The notes under the pieces are model-generated. The model did not search any database. It was not told the origin of the DNA and saw only the letters and a program-made list of their open reading frames with translations. DNA of 64,000 bases from Arthrobacter sp. P2b (lineage in GTDB: Bacteria; Actinomycetota; Actinomycetes; Actinomycetales; Micrococcaceae), in NCBI RefSeq assembly GCF_900168295.1, contig NZ_FVZL01000002.1, positions 372,001-436,000 on the forward strand, given 5' to 3'. Positions within the stretch are counted from its first letter, which is position 1, and the number at the start of each line of letters is the position of its first letter. Positions 11,336-19,655 of the stretch are shown piece by piece. The position numbers and the translations under genes were made by a program.

Positions 11336-11369
11336 AAAGAAGCCCGTGGCGCTTGCCACGGGCTTCTTT
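11336..11369 (-). terminator. rpsD intrinsic terminator
   Basis: A perfect 15-bp stem (11336-11350 with 11355-11369) has a GCTT loop on the plus strand. It begins AAAGAAGCCC, so the minus-strand transcript ends in GCUUCUUU. It sits 17 bases beyond the rpsD stop and separates rpsD from the DUF948 gene. Confidence 0.85.
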
Positions 11370-11385
11370 GGATACGCTGCTGGGA

Positions 11386-12012
11386 TTAGCGTGCGTAGAA
11401 TTCGACGACGAGCTGCTCTTCGCAGGTCACCGGGATTTCGGAGCGCTTGGGGCGGCGGACCAGGCGGGCCTGCAGTGCCTCGAGCTTGACGTCCAGGTAG
11501 GCCGGAACGGCGGGCAGGACGTCGCGGTGGGCGCCGGCTGCTGCAACCTGGAGCGGAACCATGGTTTCGCTGCGGCTGTGAACGTGGACCAGCTGGCCCT
11601 CGCCGACGCGGAACGACGGACGGTCAACGCGGATGCCGTCAACCATGATGTGGCGGTGCACAACGAGCTGGCGGGCCTGGGCGATGGTGCGGGCGAAACC
11701 GGCACGCAGGACCAGGGCGTCAAGGCGCATTTCGAGCAGTTCGATGAGGTTCTCACCAGTCAGGCCCTTGGTGCGGCGTGCTTCTTCGAAGGCACGGGTC
11801 ATCTGTGCTTCGCGGATGCCGTACTGGGCGCGCAGGCGCTGCTTTTCGCGCAGACGTACGGCGTAGTCGGAGTCCTGCTTCTTGCGGGCGCGGCCATGCT
11901 CACCGGGGCCGTACGGGCGGCGCTCCATGTACTTGGCGGCCTTGGGGGTCAGAGCGATGCCGAGGGACCGCGAGAGGCGGGCCTGACGGCGAGCACGAGT
12001 GTTGTTAGCCAC
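11386..12012 (-). CDS. rpsD: 30S ribosomal protein S4
   Basis: S4 nucleates assembly of the 30S body and is often an autoregulator. The protein has 208 residues, with the S4 RNA-binding domain at about 95-160 (RLDALVLRAGFARTIAQARQ, HRHIMVDG) and ending LVVEFYAR. The N-terminus lacks the four-Cys zinc site of the C+ form, so it is the zinc-independent C- type. The start is GTG. It is a stand-alone gene, as usual in actinobacteria, rather than part of the alpha operon, and has its own terminator. Confidence 0.97.
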   Translation of the reverse strand: MANNTRARRQARLSRSLGIALTPKAAKYMERRPYGPGEHGRARKKQDSDYAVRLREKQRLRAQYGIREAQMTRAFEEARRTKGLTGENLIELLEMRLDALVLRAGFARTIAQARQLVVHRHIMVDGIRVDRPSFRVGEGQLVHVHSRSETMVPLQVAAAGAHRDVLPAVPAYLDVKLEALQARLVRRPKRSEIPVTCEEQLVVEFYAR

Positions 12013-12181
12013 TTGTGTCCTTCCAATATCTGCGGTGTGTCAGTGTTACTGGCCTCCACGATGGAGAGCATCGGCCAACCGCTGCCTTTTGCTACTGGGC
12101 ACAGGGCATAACCAACTCGAAGAAATTCGGGGGATTGTGCGTCCGTGCCTTGCCAGACAAACATCTATCCTACCACGGCGG

Positions 12182-13603
12182 TTACTTCCCCCGGACAAGC
12201 TTCCGCAGGCGCTCCAGCCGGACGGCGATGTCCCGTTCGGCGCCGTTCCCGGTGGGCTTGTAGTAGTCCCTTCCCACCAGGTCGTCCGGCGGGTATTGCT
12301 GGGTAGCCACGGAATGCGGGGCGTCGTGGGCGTACTTGTAACCCACGCCATGGCCCAGCTGCTTCGAACCGGGATAGTGCGCGTCGCGCAGGTGCGCGGG
12401 AATTCCATTGCCAAGGCCTGCGCGGACGTCGGCGACGGCCTGGTTGATCCCCATGTAGGCGGCATTGGACTTGGGGGCCGTGGCCAGGTGGACCACGGCC
12501 TCGGCGAGGATGATCCTGCCCTCGGGCATGCCGATCAGCTGGACGGCCTGCGCCGCCGCCACCGCAGTCTGCAGTGCAGTGGGATCAGCCATACCCACAT
12601 CCTCGGAGGCCGAAATCACGATCCGGCGCGCAATGAAGCGGGGGTCCTCGCCGGCTTCGAGCATGCGCGCGAGGTAGTGCAGGGCTGCGTCAACGTCGGA
12701 GCCGCGGATGGACTTGATGAAAGCACTGATGACGTCATAGTGCTGGTCGCCCGCACGGTCGTACCTTACCGCGGCGACGTCCAGTGCGCGTTCCGTGTGC
12801 TTCAGGTCGACGGCGACCGGCCCCTCCCCCGCATCGTCCGCGTCACCGAAGGCCACACCTGCCGCAGCTTCCAGGGCCGTCAGGGCACGACGGGCATCAC
12901 CACCTGAGAGCCTGACCAAATGGTCCAGTGCTTCCCCGGTGAGGTCCACCTTTCCGTTCAGTCCGCGCGGATCGGCGACGGCGCGCTGGATCAGCCCTTC
13001 GATATCCCCGTCGGTCAGCGGGCGGAGCGTCAGCAGCAGGGAACGGGACAGCAGCGGGGAGACCACGGAGAACGACGGGTTTTCCGTGGTGGCGGCCACC
13101 AGCACCACCCAGCGGTTTTCCACCCCCGGAAGCAGGGCATCCTGCTGGGCCTTGTTGAAACGGTGGATCTCGTCCAGGAACAGGACCGTAGTGGTTTTGT
13201 AGAGGTCCCGGGCGGTGAGTGCGTCGTCCATGACGCGCCGCACGTCCTTGACGCCGGCAGTAATCGCGGAGAGCTCCACGAACTTCCGGCCCGGTCCGCG
13301 GGCAATCACGTGCGCCAAGGTTGTTTTGCCGGTTCCCGGCGGGCCCCAGAGAATGAGTGAGGTGGGACCGGCGGGGCCCGAGGTGTCTGCTCCCGCCCCT
13401 GCAGCAAGCTGGCGCAGGGGCGAGCCCTGGCCGAGGAGGTGCTGCTGGCCAACTACCTCGTCGAGGGTGCGGGGACGCATCCGGACGGCGAGCGGACCGC
13501 GGGGGGAAGTGTTACCCCCTCCCCCGGCAGTCCGGGCGGCGGCAGGCGCATCGTCGTCGCCGTCGTCGTCATTACCGGGCCCGTGCCCGAAGAGATCATC
13601 CAC
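12182..13603 (-). CDS. rarA: Replication-associated recombination protein A (MgsA/RarA AAA+ ATPase)
   Basis: RarA acts at stalled replication forks. The 473-residue protein has a Gly/Asp-rich N-terminus (1-35). Walker A is GPPGTGKTT (87-95) and Walker B is [10 protein letters not shown] (140-149), followed by sensor 1 ATTENPSF. The C-terminal tetramerisation region includes [17 protein letters not shown], and the signature YKYAHD is near the end. It is monocistronic between rpsD and the divergent acVLRF1 gene, about 70 bases away. Confidence 0.95.
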   Translation of the reverse strand: MDDLFGHGPGNDDDGDDDAPAAARTAGGGGNTSPRGPLAVRMRPRTLDEVVGQQHLLGQGSPLRQLAAGAGADTSGPAGPTSLILWGPPGTGKTTLAHVIARGPGRKFVELSAITAGVKDVRRVMDDALTARDLYKTTTVLFLDEIHRFNKAQQDALLPGVENRWVVLVAATTENPSFSVVSPLLSRSLLLTLRPLTDGDIEGLIQRAVADPRGLNGKVDLTGEALDHLVRLSGGDARRALTALEAAAGVAFGDADDAGEGPVAVDLKHTERALDVAAVRYDRAGDQHYDVISAFIKSIRGSDVDAALHYLARMLEAGEDPRFIARRIVISASEDVGMADPTALQTAVAAAQAVQLIGMPEGRIILAEAVVHLATAPKSNAAYMGINQAVADVRAGLGNGIPAHLRDAHYPGSKQLGHGVGYKYAHDAPHSVATQQYPPDDLVGRDYYKPTGNGAERDIAVRLERLRKLVRGK

Positions 13604-13671
13604 ATAGATAGGCTACTTCCAGTCGTTCGGCTTTCGTGCCGGCACCCAGCTGCCTACCAAAGGATCCCGCC

Positions 13672-14346
13672 ATGCCCGCCCGAGCTGCCGCCGGAAACCG
13701 CCCGCCTTCCGTCCGGACCGCTTTCGTTCCCGGCAGCCGGCTGGCCGGCTGGGTGGAGCGGTTCGGCGCCGCGCATGGCGGCTGCGTGCTGCACGATGAC
13801 GACGACGGGCTGCGGGTCGTGGCTGCCGACGGCGCCGAAGCGCTCCTGCAGGCGCCGTGGCCCGTGGATGGGAGGCCAGGACGCGGGTCGGATGCCGTGG
13901 AACGCCTGGCGTCGCTCTCATCGCAGCCCCGCCGGCTTGGTCTCTTGCTGGTTCGCCGTGGCGGTTATGGCCTGGGTATCGCCGCCGAAGGGCAGCTGCT
14001 GGCTTCAAAGGCGGGCACACGGTACGTCCAGTCCCGGACGGCGGCGGGCGGCCAGTCCCAGCAGCGCTTCGCCCGGCGCCGGTCCAACCAGGCCGATGCG
14101 CTGGTGGAGGCGGTGGCGGTGCAGGCCGCTGAAGTGTTTGGCCGGGGATCCTTCGAATATCTGCTTCCCGGCGGCGACCGGGCGCTGGCGGACCAGGTCC
14201 TGGCGCACCCGGCTCTGCAGGAGTACGCCCGCCTGCCGCGGCTGGCCTACCTTGACGTAGCCGAGCCCAAGGCAGCGGTCGTGAAAAAAGCGGCAGCAGA
14301 TGCCTGTTCCGTTCGGGTGCAGGTGACCGACGCGCAGCCCGGATAG
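13672..14346 (+). CDS. acVLRF1-type peptidyl-tRNA hydrolase (Vms1-like release factor)
   Basis: The VLRF1/Vms1 family releases nascent chains from peptidyl-tRNA on stalled ribosomes. I choose the ATG at 13672 because AAAGGA lies seven bases before it; the frame extends to a GTG at 13636. The 224-residue product has an eRF1 domain-2-like fold with the catalytic loop GGQSQQRFARRR (GGQ at 126-128), matching the Vms1 GSQ/GGQ loop. The C-terminal YLDVAEPKAAVVKKA fits the family. It diverges from rarA, and its stop codon directly abuts that of the GNAT gene. Confidence 0.85.
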   Translation: MPARAAAGNRPPSVRTAFVPGSRLAGWVERFGAAHGGCVLHDDDDGLRVVAADGAEALLQAPWPVDGRPGRGSDAVERLASLSSQPRRLGLLLVRRGGYGLGIAAEGQLLASKAGTRYVQSRTAAGGQSQQRFARRRSNQADALVEAVAVQAAEVFGRGSFEYLLPGGDRALADQVLAHPALQEYARLPRLAYLDVAEPKAAVVKKAAADACSVRVQVTDAQPG

Positions 14347-15147
14347 TCAGCAGCCGGTAAGGTGCCGCCTGGGCCGTTCCTGCCGGTAGAGGTAACGTCC
14401 CGTTTCCTGGAACCCCGCCTTTGCATAAAGCTCCTGGGCGGCCCGGTTCGCGGCGGTGACCAGCAGCCAGCAGCCTTCCAGCCCCCGTTCGGCCGCGGCC
14501 TGCAGCAACGCGTCGAGGATCCGCGTGCCGTGGCCGCGGCGGCGGGCGTCCGGATGCGTGGCCATGCAGTAGATCCCACCCCACCCCAGCGTCTTGTCCG
14601 GAAGGGCAAGGCGTCCGACGGCGGCGGGCCGGCCGCCGTCGTCCCGCACGAGGGCGTACAGGGCTGGGCAGCCTTCCAGGATTCCGCGGGCGGTTGCCAG
14701 TGCCTCCGCACCACCGCGGCCGTCCACGTCCCACCACACCCGCAGCCATTCATCCGATGGCTGGGCTGAAAGTTCAACGGTGCGGTCAGGCGCCGCCGCA
14801 GCCGCCAAAGGCCAGCTTGCCATGATCAGCGTCTCCGACTGCCGCGTAAAGCCCTCCGCATCCAGGAAAGTGTTGAGGGGCGCCGTGCGGGCATCGTCAA
14901 AAACCTGGAAGATCACCGGCAGCCGCCGGCTGCGGTACCAGGACCTGGCGTCCCGGAGCAGAACCGGAAAGTGAGGGGAACCGTCGTCGGGAATCCGGCG
15001 CGGCCAGATGGAGTTGGCGCGCTGCGTTACTCCATCCGCGGCCCGGAAAACCCAGCCGCCCGATTCGTGCCGTTCCACAGCCGGCCAGGCAGCATCCATG
15101 GCCGTCTCGACCGCAAAACGTGTTGTGTGGACGCCCGGCACATTCAT
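14347..15147 (-). CDS. GNAT family N-acetyltransferase
   Basis: The ATG at 15147 (MNVPGVHTTRF) follows GGAG at four bases; the frame also has an ATG three codons earlier. The 266-residue protein has a degenerate N-terminal acetyltransferase half and a complete C-terminal GNAT domain (about 130-255). The acetyl-CoA loop is HPDARRRGHGTRIL, followed by the ANRAAQELYAKAGF motif. Substrate is unknown. Its stop codon is immediately adjacent to that of acVLRF1 on the other strand, with no spacer for a terminator. Confidence 0.85.
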   Translation of the reverse strand: MNVPGVHTTRFAVETAMDAAWPAVERHESGGWVFRAADGVTQRANSIWPRRIPDDGSPHFPVLLRDARSWYRSRRLPVIFQVFDDARTAPLNTFLDAEGFTRQSETLIMASWPLAAAAAPDRTVELSAQPSDEWLRVWWDVDGRGGAEALATARGILEGCPALYALVRDDGGRPAAVGRLALPDKTLGWGGIYCMATHPDARRRGHGTRILDALLQAAAERGLEGCWLLVTAANRAAQELYAKAGFQETGRYLYRQERPRRHLTGC

Positions 15148-15160
15148 CTCCTTCATAAAT

Positions 15161-15199
15161 GGCAGAAGGCTCCCCGGACGTGCCGGGGAGCCTCCTGCC
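15161..15199 (-). terminator. aspS intrinsic terminator
   Basis: Arms 15161-15177 and 15183-15199 pair as a 17-bp GC-rich stem with one mismatch, around a 5-base loop. The right arm reads CCGGGGAGCCTCCTGCC. It lies 17 bases beyond the aspS stop, before the GNAT start. Confidence 0.75.
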
Positions 15200-15215
15200 G
15201 TATGGCCGTCAGCCG

Positions 15216-17018
15216 TTACTTGGCGACCGCTTCTGCCTTCTTCACCTCAACGGGCCTGGTGGCCTCAGGCTTGAAGTCGACGCCGGCTTCCTTGCGCTGC
15301 TGCGGCGTGATGGGGGCCGGAGCGTCCGTCAGGGGGTCGTGGCCGCCGCCGGACTTCGGGAAGGCGATGACGTCGCGGATGGAGTCCACTCCCGCCAGCA
15401 GGGAAACCACGCGGTCCCAGCCGAAGGCGATGCCGCCGTGCGGGGGCGCGCCGTACTTGAACCCTTCAAGCAGGAAGCCGAACTTGGTCTGGGCATCCTC
15501 CTTGTCCAGGCCCATCAGCTCAAAGACGCGCTCCTGCACGTCGCGCTGGTGGATACGGATGGAGCCGCCGCCGATTTCGTTGCCGTTGCAGACGATGTCG
15601 TAGGCGTAGGACAGCGCGGACTCGGGGTCCTTGTCGAAGGTGTCCAGGAACTCGGGCTTGGGCGAGGTGAAGGCGTGGTGGACGGCAGTCCACTGGCCGG
15701 CACCCACCGCCACGTCGCCGGAGGCCACGGCTGCGGCGGCAGGCTCGAACATGGGCGCGTCCACTACCCAGCAGAACGCCCAGGCGCTGGGGTCGATCAA
15801 ACCGGTGCGGTGTCCGATTTCCACGCGGGCGGCACCCAGGAGTGCACGCGACGGCGTCTTCTCGCCGGCAGCGAAGAAAATGCAGTCGCCCGGCTTGGCG
15901 CCGACGGCGTCTGCCAGGCCGGCCCGCTCGGTGTCGGTGAGGTTCTTGGCCACCGGGCCCGCAAGCTCGCCGTCCTCCTTGTACAGGACGTAGGCCAGGC
16001 CCTTGGCTCCGCGCTGCTTGGCCCATTCCTGCCAGGCGTCCAGGGCACGGCGTGCCTGGGACGCCCCGCCGGGCATCACGACGGCACCCACGTACGGGGC
16101 CTTGAAGACGCCGAAGTTGGTGTCCTTGAAGAATTCGGTGAGCTCGGTCAGCTCCTGGCCGAAGCGAAGGTCCGGCTTGTCCGAACCGAAGCGGGCCATC
16201 GCATCGGCATAGGTGATCCGCTGGATGGGCGTGGGGATCTCCACATCGATGAGCTTCCACACTGCCTGGACGATGTTTTCGCCCAGCGTGATGATGTCGT
16301 CCTGGTCCACGAAGCTGGCCTCGATGTCCAGCTGGGTGAACTCCGGCTGGCGGTCCGCGCGGAAGTCCTCGTCACGGTAGCAGCGGGCGATCTGGTAGTA
16401 CTTCTCGAAGCCGCCAACCTGCAGGAGCTGCTTGAAAAGCTGCGGCGACTGCGGAAGCGCGTACCACGAGCCCGGGGCCAGGCGTGCCGGAACCAGGAAG
16501 TCACGGGCGCCTTCCGGCGTCGAACGCGTCAGCGTAGGGGTCTCAATTTCCACGAACCCGTCCCGGTGGAGCAGTTCGCGGGCCACCCGGTTGGCTTCGG
16601 AGCGCAGCCGCAGGTTGCGGCTGGGGCCGGGGCGGCGGAGGTCCAGGTAGCGGTGCTTGAGGCGGGCTTCCTCGCCCACTTCCACGTGCTCGTCGATCTG
16701 GAACGGCAGTGGGTCCGAGGTGTTCAGGACCGTAACGTCCTCGGCGATGACCTCGATCTCACCGGTGGCAAGCGCCGGGTTCTCATTGCCTTCCGGCCGC
16801 TTGGAAACGGTGCCCTTGATCTGCAGGACGTACTCGTTGCGCAGGCCGTGGAAGACCTCTTCCTCGCGGACCACAACCTGGGCCACGCCCGAAGCATCGC
16901 GCAGGTCAACGAATGCCACACCACCGTGATCACGGCGGCGGCCCACCCAGCCGGCCAGGGTTACGGTTTGTCCAATGTGCTCGGAACGAAGGGATCCGAG
17001 GTCATGTGTGCGCAGCAC
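15216..17018 (-). CDS. aspS: Aspartyl-tRNA synthetase, probably non-discriminating (Asp/Asn)
   Basis: The 600-residue protein is full-length bacterial type. It has an N-terminal OB fold (about 1-110), a class II catalytic core with the inserted GAD domain (about 290-420), and [13 protein letters not shown] near the C-terminus. Position 31 is His (RRRDHGG), and the loop [17 protein letters not shown] has Gly where the E. coli enzyme has Lys. As I recall, this His/Gly pair marks non-discriminating enzymes that also make Asp-tRNA-Asn for GatCAB. The terminator is at 15161-15199. hisS lies 135 bases upstream. Confidence 0.96.
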   Translation of the reverse strand: MLRTHDLGSLRSEHIGQTVTLAGWVGRRRDHGGVAFVDLRDASGVAQVVVREEEVFHGLRNEYVLQIKGTVSKRPEGNENPALATGEIEVIAEDVTVLNTSDPLPFQIDEHVEVGEEARLKHRYLDLRRPGPSRNLRLRSEANRVARELLHRDGFVEIETPTLTRSTPEGARDFLVPARLAPGSWYALPQSPQLFKQLLQVGGFEKYYQIARCYRDEDFRADRQPEFTQLDIEASFVDQDDIITLGENIVQAVWKLIDVEIPTPIQRITYADAMARFGSDKPDLRFGQELTELTEFFKDTNFGVFKAPYVGAVVMPGGASQARRALDAWQEWAKQRGAKGLAYVLYKEDGELAGPVAKNLTDTERAGLADAVGAKPGDCIFFAAGEKTPSRALLGAARVEIGHRTGLIDPSAWAFCWVVDAPMFEPAAAAVASGDVAVGAGQWTAVHHAFTSPKPEFLDTFDKDPESALSYAYDIVCNGNEIGGGSIRIHQRDVQERVFELMGLDKEDAQTKFGFLLEGFKYGAPPHGGIAFGWDRVVSLLAGVDSIRDVIAFPKSGGGHDPLTDAPAPITPQQRKEAGVDFKPEATRPVEVKKAEAVAK

Positions 17019-17153
17019 AGCACACCTTTCTAGAGAGAACAGAAGGAAAGCAGTGGGAATTTAAAAGGAACCACTCCAGGAACAGTCCCGTCCGAGTTTA
17101 CCCGCTGGACGGCCGCTGTCACCGCACGGCGGACCCGGGGCGGACGAACCGTC

Positions 17154-18524
17154 TTAGACCGCGGTTGCCACCTGGGCTGCCGTGGCCACCTGGACGGTGA
17201 GGTCCTCCGACGGCGGCGCCCAGGTTTCGGGCGCGGCTGCCACCTGCTCCCCCGACCGGATGTCCTTGACCTGGTGAGTGCCGTCGTCGTCCGTGAACCA
17301 GACGAACGGGATGCCGCGCCGGTCAGCGAACTTGATCTGCTTGCCGAACTTCTCCGCCTTGGCGGCCACCTCGGTGGGGATGCCGCGGCTGCGCAACTGC
17401 GCTGCCACGTCCTGGGCTGCGTCCCAGCTGTCATCGCTCGCCAAAGCCACCAGCACCGCGGTAGGCACCGAACGGGAAGCCTTGGCCAGGTCCTGGCTCA
17501 GGATGCGGGAGACCAGCCGGGTAACGCCGATGGACAACCCGACGCCCGGGAACTTCCGGTTGCCTTTGGATGCCAGGGCGTCGTAACGGCCGCCGGAGCA
17601 GATGGAGCCCAGCTGCTCGTGGCCCACCAGGACGGTTTCCACCACTGTTCCCGTGTAGTAGTCAAGGCCGCGGGCGATGCTGAGGTCTGCCACCACCTTG
17701 CCGGGAGCCCGCTGGACAGCGGCGTCGATCACCTGTTCCAGCTCGTTCAGGCCTTCGTCCAACAGGTCATTGCTGACGCCCAGCGTCCGGACCTGGGCCA
17801 CGAAAGAGGTGTCCTCAGTGCGGATACCGGCCAGCTGCAGCGCCTTCTGGGCCTGCTCATCGGTGGCACCCAGTTCTTCCTGCAGCAGTTCCGCCACCTT
17901 GGCCGGGCCCACCTTTTCGAGCTTGTCGATGCTGCGCAGCACGCCGGCGGTGTCCTCAAGGCCGATGCCCCGGTAGAAACCTTCGGCGAGTTTGCGGTTG
18001 TTGATCCGCAGCCTGAAGTCCGGGATGGGCAGCGCGCTGAGCGCCTCCGCGATCACCAGGGCGATCTCAACGTCGTAGCGGAAGGGCAGTTCACCGTCGC
18101 CCACCACATCGATGTCCGCCTGCGTGAACTCGCGGGCACGGCCTTCCTGCGGACGCTCACCCCGCCACACCTTCTGGATCTGGTAGCGGCGGAACGGGAA
18201 CGCCAGGTAGCCGGCATTCTCCACAACGTACCGGGCGAAGGGGACGGTCAGGTCGAAGTGCAGTGCAAGCGCGTGCGGATCGGCTTTGCCTCCCTTGACG
18301 GGGTTGGCGCCTTCGTCCTCCTGGAGCCGGCTGAGCCCGTACACTTCCTTGTCGATTTCACCCTTGCGCAGCAGCTGGCCCACCGTCTCCACGGCGCGGG
18401 TCTCGATGGAGCCGAACCCGTGCAGTTCGAAGACCCGGCGCAGGGTGTCCAGGACATGGAGTTCCACCAGCCGCTCCTCGGGAAGCCACTCGGGGAATCC
18501 GGACAGGGAGGCGGTGCGTGCCAT
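17154..18524 (-). CDS. hisS: Histidyl-tRNA synthetase
   Basis: The ATG at 18524 (MARTASLSGFPEW) has AGGAGA six to seven bases upstream, giving 456 residues. The frame continues upstream without conserved sequence. Motifs are the class II core, the histidine-binding VKGGKADP and LDYYTG (RGLDYYTGTVVE), and the C-terminal anticodon domain with LRSRGIPTEVA. The catalytic Arg in the QIQKVWRGERPQ motif 2 is present. It is followed by aspS on the same strand. The divergent cyclophilin gene starts 245 bases away. Confidence 0.95.
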   Translation of the reverse strand: MARTASLSGFPEWLPEERLVELHVLDTLRRVFELHGFGSIETRAVETVGQLLRKGEIDKEVYGLSRLQEDEGANPVKGGKADPHALALHFDLTVPFARYVVENAGYLAFPFRRYQIQKVWRGERPQEGRAREFTQADIDVVGDGELPFRYDVEIALVIAEALSALPIPDFRLRINNRKLAEGFYRGIGLEDTAGVLRSIDKLEKVGPAKVAELLQEELGATDEQAQKALQLAGIRTEDTSFVAQVRTLGVSNDLLDEGLNELEQVIDAAVQRAPGKVVADLSIARGLDYYTGTVVETVLVGHEQLGSICSGGRYDALASKGNRKFPGVGLSIGVTRLVSRILSQDLAKASRSVPTAVLVALASDDSWDAAQDVAAQLRSRGIPTEVAAKAEKFGKQIKFADRRGIPFVWFTDDDGTHQVKDIRSGEQVAAAPETWAPPSEDLTVQVATAAQVATAV

Positions 18525-18605
18525 GGAAGTTCTCCTCTTGGTGCGCCGGATGCAGCCGCATTTCGCCCGCTGTGGGCGCGGAACCGCGGCAGTCCAGCCA
18601 GTCAT

Positions 18606-18636
18606 GCATAAACTATGTGCGGCAGTCAGTTTATGC
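18606..18636. promoter_or_regulatory. Inverted repeat between hisS and the cyclophilin gene
   Basis: GCATAAACT (18606-18614) is repeated inverted as AGTTTATGC (18628-18636) across a 13-base spacer. It lies in the divergent promoter region, in an AT-richer patch. It could be an operator or a pair of promoter elements. I recognise no regulator for it. Confidence 0.35.
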
Positions 18637-18716
18637 GTCATCCGTGTGCATCTCTAATACGCCGGACCGGCAGGGCTCGGCCGTCAGAAAACTGTGCCTG
18701 CGGCCAACATGCCCCT

Positions 18717-18757
18717 GCGCAGCAGCCCGACAACCAGATGGCGCAGCAGCCCGACAA
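18717..18757. repeat. 17-bp direct repeat in the cyclophilin leader
   Basis: GCGCAGCAGCCCGACAA occurs at 18717-18733 and again at 18741-18757, a 24-base period. The second copy ends six bases before the GAGGAGG ribosome-binding site of the cyclophilin gene. The function is unknown; it may be a local duplication. Confidence 0.6.
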
Positions 18758-18769
18758 TGAGGAGGACCC

Positions 18770-19588
18770 TTGGCGGCCAGTTCACGCAGTGCCCGCGAAG
18801 CCAAACGGCGTATCCAGCAGATGGAAGCCAAGCGCGAGCTGAGGCGGGACCAGGAGAAGCGGCGCAAGCGCGACAACCTCGTGGCCGCCGGTGCCGGAAC
18901 CGCCGCCGTGGTGCTCGCCGTCGTCCTCCAGCTCACTGCCTTCGCCGGCAACCCGACGGAGGACGAATTCGCTGCAGCCGAGGCCGGCCTGACCGATCCG
19001 TCAGCCTCGGCTGACCCCTCTGCCAGCACGTCAGCCCCACCCACCAATGGCCCCAACATCCCGGCCGCCGATACCGCCGCCGGCAAGACCTTCACCGGTG
19101 ACCTGGTCCTGAACGGAAGCCCGCTGGGTGTGGAGCTGGACGGCACCAGCGCCCCGCAGGCTGCGGCGGTCTTCAAGTCCCTCAGCGATGAGGGCTTCTA
19201 CAACGGAAAGACCTGTCACCGGCTCACCACCGCGGATGCGTTCGGCGTCCTGCAGTGCGGCTCGCCCACGGGCGACGGGCAGGGCGATCCCAATTACACT
19301 TGGGGGCCCCTGGAAAACACGCCGGCCGACAATACCTATCCTGCGGGCACCATCGCCGTGGCCAGGACAGGCAACAACGCCTACGGCAATGGCACGCAGT
19401 TCTTCATCGTCTACAAGGACACTGCCATCCCGGCTGACTCGGCAGGGGGCTACACGGTGGTCGGAAGGGTGACGTCGGGACTGGACGTGGTGTCGAATAT
19501 TGCTGCCGCAGGGATCACGCCGGGCAGCAGCGACACAGACGGCGCGCCTGTTGAACCAGTCACGATAGACTCGTTTTCTCTGAAGTAG
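18770..19588 (+). CDS. Membrane-anchored cyclophilin-type peptidyl-prolyl isomerase
   Basis: The TTG start has GAGGAGG four bases upstream. In 272 residues there is a basic N-terminal cytoplasmic helix (1-36, Lys/Arg/Glu-rich) and one membrane segment (about 37-59). A Ser/Ala/Pro linker follows (about 75-103), then a cyclophilin domain (about 105-272) with CHRLT, TGNNAYGNGTQFFI and GGYTVVGRV. The active-site Arg of the HR pair is kept. The isomerase faces outside, so extracytoplasmic folding is the likely role. In M. tuberculosis a homologous ppiB also sits between hisS and rel. Confidence 0.92.
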   Translation: MAASSRSAREAKRRIQQMEAKRELRRDQEKRRKRDNLVAAGAGTAAVVLAVVLQLTAFAGNPTEDEFAAAEAGLTDPSASADPSASTSAPPTNGPNIPAADTAAGKTFTGDLVLNGSPLGVELDGTSAPQAAAVFKSLSDEGFYNGKTCHRLTTADAFGVLQCGSPTGDGQGDPNYTWGPLENTPADNTYPAGTIAVARTGNNAYGNGTQFFIVYKDTAIPADSAGGYTVVGRVTSGLDVVSNIAAAGITPGSSDTDGAPVEPVTIDSFSLK

Positions 19589-19655
19589 GAAGCCGGGCCA
19601 ACGTGGCCGCGGTGCAGAACGTGAGTATTTCCCTCCAAGCGAAAGACTTTTAGCG

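Noticed and set aside
15159..17033. Long plus-strand open frame (624 codons) antisense to aspS
   Set aside because: It mirrors the aspS codons in a GC-rich sequence; the product is Gly/Val/Leu/His-rich with no family motif, while aspS on the other strand is unmistakable.
17019..17153. Possible T-box or other leader between aspS and hisS
   Set aside because: No T-box core sequence or specifier-like structure could be seen in the 135 bases; only GC-rich short complementarities.
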